Source of the DNA: Microbulbifer litoralis
GTDB taxonomy: Bacteria; Pseudomonadota; Gammaproteobacteria; Pseudomonadales; Cellvibrionaceae
Reading direction: 5' to 3'
Assembly (NCBI RefSeq): GCF_023634065.1
Contig: NZ_JALKCV010000002.1
Location: 310,001 to 374,000 of the forward strand
DNA: 64,000 nucleotides
The notes beneath the pieces are model-generated. The model saw nothing but the letters and a program-made list of their open reading frames with translations, searched no databases and was not told where the DNA came from. The position numbers and the translations under genes were made by a program. Positions 42,169 through 49,080 of the stretch are shown piece by piece; positions within the stretch are counted from its first letter, which is position 1, and each line of letters opens with the position of its first letter.

Positions 42169-43212
42169 ATGATAAACAAAACCCTGAAATCACTCCGCAA
42201 GCTCCCCCAATGGCTGCTGGAGCTGGTGTCCTGGGGCAAGAGCTTCAAGAACAACCCGATCATCGGCAACTACTGGCTGAACCGCTGCGGCCTGCATGTG
42301 GTGCGGGTGGTGCTGGCGCAGTTGCTGTTCCGCTTCCGGTTGCTGCTGTTGGCACCGCTGGTGCCGGCGGGGGATCGGCGCGCGTTTCTCAGGGATGGCT
42401 TTGTGCTCAAGGAAAACTTCCTGCCGCCGGAGCAGTTCGAGCGGCTGGCGCGGGAACTCCAGGTCTACGAGGGCGAGGTGCGTGAGTTCGTAGAGGGCAC
42501 GACACTGACCCAGCGCACCTTCATGACGCACGATGTGCGCGCGGATTTGCCCGAGATGCAGGCCTTGGCGGAGGAACCGCGTCTGGAGCGTTTGATGCGC
42601 TACTGCTCCTCCAAGAACCGCCCACCGCTGTTCTATGTCGAGAACCTGTGCAACCACGCCAATGTGACACCGCGCCCGGACCCGCAGCGCGACATGCACG
42701 CCGATACCTTCCACCCCTGTGTAAAAGGCTGGCTGTATATCGATGCGGTGGACGACCGCAACGGCCCCTACATTTATGTGCCCGGTTCCCACCGCCTGGG
42801 CTGGCGGCGGCTGAAGTGGGAGTACCGCCAGAGCCTGGAGGCCTGCAAGCGCGGTGCGGACCGCGCGCCGGGGCGCTACTGGGATGGCTCCTTCCGGATC
42901 TCCGGGGCCGAACTGGTGGAAATGGGGTTCGAGCCGCGCAAATTCTGTGTGCCGGCCAACACCCTGGTGATCGGCAATGTCTACGGCTTCCACCGCCGCG
43001 GCGAGGCCCTGGAAGAATCGCACCGGATGACCGTGTGGATGCAGGCCCGCGACAATCCCTTCAACCCGCTTTTCACACTTTGGCCCCGGCGCACCGGCAG
43101 GGTGTTCGAGTGGGTCTGGGGCAGGGTGCTGCAGAACCTGGACCGGAAAAAGCTGGCCAGTGGCGAGCAGCGCAGTTTCCGCGGCCGTTTCAGTCGCGGA
43201 AAGACAGTCTGA
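42169..43212 (+). CDS. PhyH-family Fe(II)/2-oxoglutarate dioxygenase
   Basis: A 347-aa protein of the phytanoyl-CoA dioxygenase family. The iron-binding facial triad reads H177-A-D179 (in DMHADTFHPC) with distal H275 (GFHRRGE), and R286 eleven residues later is placed to bind 2-oxoglutarate. VKGWLYIDAVDDRNGPYIYVPGSHRLGW is the family's core strand pair. An N-terminal stretch with a hydrophobic segment (about 42-65) may associate it with the membrane. It lies between kpsC and kpsS, which suggests hydroxylation or another oxidation of a capsule sugar or lipid anchor; its substrate is unknown. Confidence 0.85.
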   Translation: MINKTLKSLRKLPQWLLELVSWGKSFKNNPIIGNYWLNRCGLHVVRVVLAQLLFRFRLLLLAPLVPAGDRRAFLRDGFVLKENFLPPEQFERLARELQVYEGEVREFVEGTTLTQRTFMTHDVRADLPEMQALAEEPRLERLMRYCSSKNRPPLFYVENLCNHANVTPRPDPQRDMHADTFHPCVKGWLYIDAVDDRNGPYIYVPGSHRLGWRRLKWEYRQSLEACKRGADRAPGRYWDGSFRISGAELVEMGFEPRKFCVPANTLVIGNVYGFHRRGEALEESHRMTVWMQARDNPFNPLFTLWPRRTGRVFEWVWGRVLQNLDRKKLASGEQRSFRGRFSRGKTV

Positions 43213-43572
43213 TCCGTCCGCTTTTTCCGCCCGGATTTTGAGCAGTTGGAACACCGCTTGCAGATTGCAATATCGTGGCGCCGGGGCTGAATGGCAAACC
43301 GATTACATCGCATTACAAAGTAAAGATTTTGTGCCATATAGTGCGTACAATGCGACGCTGGCAAAAAGCTCCATGTGACGTGAAGGGGTGCCGCTTCATT
43401 GGGGGAAGCGGCGAACGGCAGAGCCGCCAAGGATCACCAATACCGTTTTTATCTTTTTGCGACTTCCCGGTTTGGCCGCTGGCCAATCGCAGTTCGCTGC
43501 CGTATCTGGTGCGAACGTGGAAGTTTTGGTGTCGGTATAAGCAGTAACAAAACCGGCACGTTTGGGGGGCAA
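43213..43572 (+). other. Intergenic region before kpsS
   Basis: A 360-bp gap. The middle (43240-43400) is AT-richer than the surroundings and could hold a promoter for kpsS. The frame of kpsS is open upstream to 43399, but that part lacks KpsS similarity and has no initiation signal as good as that at 43573. I see no RNA gene or repeat here. Confidence 0.4.
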
Positions 43573-44820
43573 ATGTCTTCGGCTGTCTTTTTGCAGGGCC
43601 CGCTTGGTCCTTTCTTTGCCCGATTGGCAAAGCGGCTGTCTGCCTTTGGGGTGGAAACGCACAAGATCAACTTCAACGGCGGCGACCGCCATTTTGGCTG
43701 GGCCGACCACCAGGTGGATTTCACCGGCCACGCCCGCGACTGGTCGGCGTTTTTCCGCGACTATCTCCAGCGGCACGATATCGCTGCGGTTTTTGTCTAC
43801 GGCGACTGCCGCCTCTACCACGCCGAGGCCTGCAGCGTCTGTGAAGCGCTGGATATCCCCTTTGGTGTCTTCGAGGAGGGCTACCTGCGGCCCGATTTCG
43901 TGACCCTGGAGTGGGGCGGTGTCAACGCGCTGTCGAGCACCGATTGGTCGCTGGAGGCCATCGACAGTTACCGCCCCGCCGGCCGCGAACCCTCGCTCAA
44001 GGTGGGAATGACGTTCTGGCAACGCGCCGCGTTTGCCGTCCGCTATTACCTGGCCGCGCGCCTGGCCCGCTCGGAATTCCCGGATTACCAACACCACCGC
44101 AACCGCGACTGGAAGGCGGAGACCGGTTGCTGGCTGAAGAGCTTCGTCCGCAAGGGGGTCTACAAACTGACCCAGCGCTCGCTGCTGCCCCGGGTGCTGG
44201 AGCGCTACAGCGGGCGCTTCTACCTGTTCCCGCTGCAAACCCGCGACGACTTCCAGCTGCGCACCCACTCCGATCTGCTGTCGATCGAGAATGCCATCGA
44301 TGTGGTGATCAGTTCCTTTGCCAGGAACGCCGCTGAAGACGAGGCGCTGGTAATCAAGCACCACCCGATGGACCGCGGTTTCTGCCAGTACCGGAAGCTG
44401 ATCGAGACGCTCGCCCGGCAGCGCGGCGTGACCGGCAGGATCTTCTATTGCCACGACCAGCACCTGCCCACCATGCTCAAGCACGCCAGGGGCGTGGTGA
44501 CGATCAACAGCACCGTGGGGATTTCGGCACTGTTGCACCGGGTGCCGACCAAGGTGCTGGGGCGCGCCTTCTACGATATGGAAGGGCTCACCCACAGCGG
44601 GGACCTGGCCAGTTTCTGGCGCGGCGCGGATCCGGTGGATGCCAGGCTGTTCCGTCGCTTCCGCACCTATCTCTACGAGCGGACCCAGCTGGATGGCAGC
44701 TTTTTCAAATATATCGACCTGACAGTCGATGCCGCCTGGAACCGGCTGATGCACGTGGTTCCGGTCCGGGAGCGGGTCACCCTGCCATCGGTACAGGCAC
44801 ACTCGGCCGAGGCCGGCTGA
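43573..44820 (+). CDS. kpsS: Capsule beta-Kdo transferase KpsS
   Basis: Adds the first beta-Kdo to the lyso-phosphatidylglycerol anchor of group 2 capsules. The 415-aa protein starts at ATG 43573 with GGGGGG upstream and reads VFLQGPLGPFFARLAKRL, then HKINFNGGDRHFGW, PFGVFEEGYLRPDFVTLE, LVIKHHPMDRGFCQY and TINSTVGISALLH, the order found in KpsS and related Capsule_synth proteins. Length is close to E. coli KpsS (about 389). It closes the capsule locus. KpsF/KpsU (Kdo supply) are not in the window, so CMP-Kdo probably comes from the LPS pathway. Confidence 0.94.
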   Translation: MSSAVFLQGPLGPFFARLAKRLSAFGVETHKINFNGGDRHFGWADHQVDFTGHARDWSAFFRDYLQRHDIAAVFVYGDCRLYHAEACSVCEALDIPFGVFEEGYLRPDFVTLEWGGVNALSSTDWSLEAIDSYRPAGREPSLKVGMTFWQRAAFAVRYYLAARLARSEFPDYQHHRNRDWKAETGCWLKSFVRKGVYKLTQRSLLPRVLERYSGRFYLFPLQTRDDFQLRTHSDLLSIENAIDVVISSFARNAAEDEALVIKHHPMDRGFCQYRKLIETLARQRGVTGRIFYCHDQHLPTMLKHARGVVTINSTVGISALLHRVPTKVLGRAFYDMEGLTHSGDLASFWRGADPVDARLFRRFRTYLYERTQLDGSFFKYIDLTVDAAWNRLMHVVPVRERVTLPSVQAHSAEAG

Positions 44821-44836
44821 TCCCACCGCCCGGGAT

Positions 44837-45065
44837 CCCGGATTCCGCTGCGCTCCATCCAGGCTACATCCTTGCGTACCGGGAATGGCCGCCCGGTGTC
44901 ACGGATTCCGCTTCGCTCCATCCGGGCGACATCCGTCCGTAGCCCGGATGCAGGCGCGCAGCGCCGGAATCCGGGATCACCGCCCGGGGGCCCCGGATTC
45001 CGCTTCGCTCCATCCGGGCTACATCCCCGTAGCCTGGATGCATGTGCGCAGCGCCGGAATCCGGG
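44837..45065. repeat. Cluster of five REP units
   Basis: Units at 44837-44867 (inverse), 44901-44930 (inverse, degenerate), 44939-44975 (forward, long-loop type), 44992-45022 (inverse) and 45029-45065 (forward, long-loop). Two loop types are mixed: short (GCTTCGC/GAAGCGCAGC) and long (GCAGGCGCGCAGCGCC). It occupies nearly the whole gap between kpsS and deaD. Confidence 0.9.
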
Positions 45066-45236
45066 ATCAGCCGCTCGAATCCCCATTCCCGCCAATTGGC
45101 GTTCAAAAAACATACTGCCGACATCGCCCAAAGCTGCTAAACTGCGCGGCCTTTTGACCCCCGCCGCAGCCGGCCCCTCTATGCTGTAGAGAAGAGTAGA
45201 GACAGGCCCCCTTTGCAGCTTCAAGTGAATTCCGAA

Positions 45237-46961
45237 ATGACCGATACCCCCGAGCCCGTTGGCTTTGACCAGCTGGGTCTACCCGCCCAAATTCTCACCG
45301 CCGTTGAAAAGCTGGGTTACGAAACCCCGTCGCCGATCCAGGCACAGACCATCCCCACACTGCTGGAAGGCCGCGACCTGCTGGGCCAGGCGCAGACCGG
45401 CACCGGCAAGACGGCGGCCTTTGCGCTGCCGCTGTTGTCGCAGCTGGACCTGAACAACAAGCGCCCCCAGGCGCTGGTACTGGCGCCGACCCGCGAGCTG
45501 GCCATCCAGGTGGCCGAGGCCTGCCAGTCCTACGCCGCCAACCTGAAGGGGTTTCATGTGGCGCCCATCTACGGCGGCGCCGACTATCGCAGCCAGCTGA
45601 AACAGCTCAAGCGCGGTGTGCAACTGATCGTGGGCACACCCGGCCGGGTGATGGACCATATGCGCCGCGGTTCGCTGGACCTCTCCAACCTGAAGACCCT
45701 GGTGCTGGACGAAGCCGACGAAATGCTGCGCATGGGCTTTATCGACGACGTGCAGTGGGTGCTGGAACAACTGCCCGAACAGCGCCAGATCGCCCTCTTT
45801 TCCGCCACCATGCCGAAGGAGATTGCACGCATTGCCCGCGAGCACCTGCGCGAACCGGTGGAGGTCAAGATCCGCGTCAAGCAGGAAACCGCGGAGACCA
45901 TCCGCCAGCGCTACTGGCCGGTGGGTGGCCTGCACAAGCTGGACGCGCTGACCCGTATCCTCGAGGCGGAGCCGGTGGATGCCACCATCATCTTCGTGCG
46001 CACCAAGAACAGCACCGTGGAACTGGCAGACAAGCTGGCCGCGCGCGGTTTCGCCAGTGCAGCGTTGAACGGTGATATGGCCCAGAACCTGCGCGAGGGG
46101 GTGATCGACAAGCTGAAAAAAGGTGCGCTGGATATCGTCGTGGCCACCGATGTGGCAGCCCGTGGCCTGGACGTGAAACGTATCAGCCACGTGATCAACT
46201 ACGACATTCCCTACGACAGCGAAGCTTATATCCACCGCATCGGCCGCACTGGCCGCGCGGGGCGCGAGGGCGACGCGATCCTGTTCGTGGCGCCGCGCGA
46301 GCGGCGCATGCTGCGCGTTATCGAAAAGGCCACCAAGAAACCCATCGAGCAGCTGGAACTGCCGAGTGCCGACCAGGTGAACAGCGCACGCATGCAGCGC
46401 TTCCGCGAGCGCATCACCACCACCCGCGAGGGCGGCACCGACCTGGCGCCCTACCGCCAGCTGGTGGAGGAATACCTGGCCCAGAACGACGTCGACCCGC
46501 TGGACGTGGCCGCGGCCCTGGCCGCCATGGCCCAGGGCGACCAGCCGCTGCTGGTGAAGGAAGTGGCGCAAAAGCCGCGCAGGGAGCGCAAAGAGCGCGA
46601 CCGCGACTCCGAGGACCGCGGGCGCAAGAAGGGCGGCTACGACAAGGACAAGAAGATGCCGCCGCCGGACGAGGGCATGGAACGGTTCCGTATCGAGGTG
46701 GGCCGCGAGAACAATGTGCGCCCGGGCAACATCGTCGGCGCCATCGCCAATGAGGTGGACCTGGACAGCTCCTATATCGGGCGTATCGAAATCTACCCCG
46801 AGTACACCACCGTGGATCTGCCGGAGGGAATGCCGAAGGAGATTTTCCAGCACCTGAAAAAAGTGCGGGTGGCCGGCAGGGAAATGAAAATCTCCCGCTT
46901 CGATGCGAAGGTCGGCGGCAAGCCGAAAAAGCGCAAGCCCCAAAACAAGCCCCAAAAGTAG
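45237..46961 (+). CDS. deaD: DEAD-box ATP-dependent RNA helicase DeaD/CsdA
   Basis: Cold-shock/ribosome-assembly helicase, 574 aa. Q motif and motif I are FDQLGLPAQIL...PSPIQAQTIP and AQTGTGKT (52-59); then PTRELAIQV, GTPGRVMDHM, LDEADEML, SATMP, VATDVAARGLD and HRIGRTGRAGR. The C-terminus adds a DbpA-like RNA-binding domain (RFRIEVGRENNVRPGNIVGA, about 480-555) and a short Lys-rich tail, which separates CsdA from RhlE/SrmB. ATG 45237 is chosen; TTG 45213 upstream is in frame but less likely. Confidence 0.95.
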   Translation: MTDTPEPVGFDQLGLPAQILTAVEKLGYETPSPIQAQTIPTLLEGRDLLGQAQTGTGKTAAFALPLLSQLDLNNKRPQALVLAPTRELAIQVAEACQSYAANLKGFHVAPIYGGADYRSQLKQLKRGVQLIVGTPGRVMDHMRRGSLDLSNLKTLVLDEADEMLRMGFIDDVQWVLEQLPEQRQIALFSATMPKEIARIAREHLREPVEVKIRVKQETAETIRQRYWPVGGLHKLDALTRILEAEPVDATIIFVRTKNSTVELADKLAARGFASAALNGDMAQNLREGVIDKLKKGALDIVVATDVAARGLDVKRISHVINYDIPYDSEAYIHRIGRTGRAGREGDAILFVAPRERRMLRVIEKATKKPIEQLELPSADQVNSARMQRFRERITTTREGGTDLAPYRQLVEEYLAQNDVDPLDVAAALAAMAQGDQPLLVKEVAQKPRRERKERDRDSEDRGRKKGGYDKDKKMPPPDEGMERFRIEVGRENNVRPGNIVGAIANEVDLDSSYIGRIEIYPEYTTVDLPEGMPKEIFQHLKKVRVAGREMKISRFDAKVGGKPKKRKPQNKPQK

Positions 46962-46969
46962 CCGCGTTT

Positions 46970-47079
46970 GTCATACCGGCGGAGGCCGGTATCCAAGTCC
47001 GGGGGACACCTGGATTCCGGCCTTCGCCGGAATGACGATGGGTAGCGCAGGTTGGGCTTCGCGGAGCTCGGCCCAACCT
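46970..47079. repeat. Second- and third-family palindromes between deaD and cybB
   Basis: CATACCGGCGGAGGCCGGTAT (about 46971-46991) and ATTCCGGCCTTCGCCGGAAT (about 47014-47033) form a BIME-like pair; AGGTTGGGC/GCCCAACCT arms at 47049-47057 and 47071-47079 form another hairpin. They may also serve as a bidirectional terminator between the convergent genes, though no T-run is present. Confidence 0.75.
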
Positions 47080-47093
47080 TGCGCCATCCGGGA

Positions 47094-47633
47094 CTATCGC
47101 TGCGGCAACATCCTTGTGAGCGTATCGTCCTTCCGCACAAAGTGGTGCCACAGCGCCGCCGCGATATGCAGCCCCACCAGTGTCAGCAGTGCCGGCCACA
47201 GGACCTCCTTGTGCATAAAGGCGAGCTGCTTGCCGATATCCGGGTTTTCCGCCAGCAGCCGCGGCAGCGGGAAGAGCCCGAAAAACTCCGTGTCGCGGCC
47301 GAACAGCTGCCGCATGGCGATACCGGAAGCCGGCATTGCCAGCAGTACCAGGTAGAGGGCGGCGTGGGTCAGCTTCGACAGCGCCCGTTGCCAGCCGGGA
47401 CCTGCCGCCTGCGGCCGCGCGTGGCGGGCCCGCCAGAAAAGGCGCACGGCCAGCAACAGCAGCACGGTAGTGCCGAGGGAGAAGTGCAGCCGCACCAGCC
47501 AGCCGCGCATCGGGTCTTCCCGGTCGTAGAATTCATGCAGTTCCACCGCGCCCCAGACGCAGATCAACAGGATCACGAACAGCCAGTGGAGGCCCTTGCT
47601 GACCGGGTTCCAGCGCTCGATCTGATTTGCCAT
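47094..47633 (-). CDS. cybB: Cytochrome b561
   Basis: Inner-membrane diheme b-type cytochrome, 179 aa, with four predicted helices. Conserved histidines for heme ligation appear in helix 1 (SKGLHWLFV), helix 2 (LVRLHFSLGT) and helix 4 (LVGLHIAAALWHHFV). The N-terminal RWNPVSKGLHW and the C-terminal HHFVRKDDTL are typical of the bacterial CybB family, which moves electrons between quinol and superoxide or periplasmic partners. It is a single gene convergent with deaD. Confidence 0.93.
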   Translation of the reverse strand: MANQIERWNPVSKGLHWLFVILLICVWGAVELHEFYDREDPMRGWLVRLHFSLGTTVLLLLAVRLFWRARHARPQAAGPGWQRALSKLTHAALYLVLLAMPASGIAMRQLFGRDTEFFGLFPLPRLLAENPDIGKQLAFMHKEVLWPALLTLVGLHIAAALWHHFVRKDDTLTRMLPQR

Positions 47634-47792
47634 AACACCATATCCTCACTCAATCTGCGGTTATGTTAATCGTGTTGCGCGGGCTGCGGAACCGCCGGGC
47701 GGCTGGTTTAAGAAATCTTTACACAGGTTCGCGCGGCGGTTTCCGTACCAAGCGGAGCCCGCCCATCAAAACGGCGGCTGCCGCTGTGCGAT

Positions 47793-48719
47793 TCACACAG
47801 CGCGGATCCCGTTCAGGTTACTGAAGCAGGTGGCGCGGGCCGTGTCGAAGAAGTCCCGCAGGAATGCCTGCTCCAGCATTTCCTCGCGCACGGCGGCGTA
47901 GAGCCGGCTCCAGAGTCCCTTTTCCCCCAGCCGCAGCTGCGCGATCAGGCCCTTCTGCCCCTTCCGCAGATGGTCGTGCAGGGCCCAGTTGGGCAGCGCG
48001 CAGACCCCGCGGCCGCTGACCACCAGCTGCACCATCATCACGGTCAGTTCCGCCGTGCGCACATCCGCCGGTTCCACCCCGGCGGGGTCGAGAAAGTGCT
48101 GGAAGATATCCAGCCGCTCCCGTTCCACCGGATAGGTGATCTGTACCTCGCCGGCCAGTTCCTCCGGCGAGACCCAGCGTTGCCCCGCCAGCGCGTGCCT
48201 GCGGCTGACCGCCAGGCACATCTCGAAACCGAACAGCGGTTCGTAGTGGATGCCCTTGAGCGAATCGTCCGGGTTGCTCGTCACCACCAGGTCCAGGTCG
48301 CCGCGCACCAGCGCCGGCAGCGGCGCAAAGTGGAAGCCGCTGGACAGGTCCAGCTCCACCTCCGGCCAGTCGTCCCGGTAGGCGTCCAAGGTTGGCATCA
48401 GCCATTGGTAACAGCTGTGGCATTCGATGGCGATGTTCAGCCGGCCCGCCTGTCCCGACGCCAGCCGCGCGATATCCCGCTGGGCCACGGCGACCCGCGG
48501 CAGCACGTCGTCCGCCAGTTGCAGCAGCCGCAGCCCGGCGCTGGTGAAGCGCAGCGGCCGCGACTTGCGCACGAACAGCGCCTGCTCGTGGCGGTCCTCC
48601 ATTTCGCGGAACAGGTGGGACAGGGCGGATTGGGTCAGGTGCAGTCGCTCAGCGGCCCGCACCATGCTGCCGGTCTCCCGCAGCAGCGTCAGCGCGCGCA
48701 AGTGGCGGAGTTCAATCAT
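47793..48719 (-). CDS. metR: LysR-type methionine regulator MetR
   Basis: Homocysteine-responsive activator of metE and other methionine genes, 308 aa. The N-terminal winged helix-turn-helix reads IELRHLRALTLLRETGSMVRAAERLHLTQSALSHLFREME, exactly the MetR pattern (SALSHQ-type recognition helix). The effector domain contains ECHSCYQWLMPTLDAYRDDWP, the characteristic MetR segment, and GRGVCALPNWAL. Normally metR and metE are adjacent and divergent; here a cytochrome gene of 2.2 kb lies between, and metE is 2.7 kb away. Confidence 0.95.
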   Translation of the reverse strand: MIELRHLRALTLLRETGSMVRAAERLHLTQSALSHLFREMEDRHEQALFVRKSRPLRFTSAGLRLLQLADDVLPRVAVAQRDIARLASGQAGRLNIAIECHSCYQWLMPTLDAYRDDWPEVELDLSSGFHFAPLPALVRGDLDLVVTSNPDDSLKGIHYEPLFGFEMCLAVSRRHALAGQRWVSPEELAGEVQITYPVERERLDIFQHFLDPAGVEPADVRTAELTVMMVQLVVSGRGVCALPNWALHDHLRKGQKGLIAQLRLGEKGLWSRLYAAVREEMLEQAFLRDFFDTARATCFSNLNGIRAV

Positions 48720-49080
48720 GGTGCAGGAGCATCTTTAGGTTGGTTCATGTTTTTGTCTGGAAAGGTGAAATTTATTAAACAGGGAGGGGCCCCGGAAATC
48801 AAGCCCGATGGACTTCGGCAGCGGGATCCACCGACAGGATTCGCATCGCGCGGCAAATAGTCCTTTCAGACGAAGCGGCGTAGCGCGCGAGCGGCTAGCT
48901 TCAACAACGCATGATGAGCGGGGCCGTCGACAGGCCATGCGATATCCCCGATTGACTCTTTGCGCCCCTCCTTCACCCGGAACCCAGCTGTATTCGCGGT
49001 AAAAGCATTCATTAGCGGGAGGTCACGATCCAGCCCGACGGCTGGAAAATATCCATAAAATAACGAGGGAGCCGAGTGTT
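48720..49080. promoter_or_regulatory. Divergent region between metR and the diheme cytochrome gene
   Basis: A 361-bp gap without a supported gene. Near the metR start it contains the 44-bp element at 48733-48776 that recurs upstream of metE. The cytochrome's ribosome-binding site is GAGGGAG at about 49063-49069. Confidence 0.6.
48733..48776. promoter_or_regulatory. Conserved 44-bp element, copy 1 (probable MetR site)
   Basis: CTTTAG, five variable bases, TTCATGTTTT, a variable middle, then TGAAATT-N-ATT. The same blocks with identical spacing occur at 51331-51374 before metE. TTCA...TGAA resembles paired half-sites of the MetR recognition sequence (TGAA-N4-TTCA), though with different spacing. 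Confidence 0.65.

Noticed and set aside
45279..46955. 558-codon minus-strand open frame opposite deaD
   Set aside because: Shadow of an unambiguous DEAD-box helicase.
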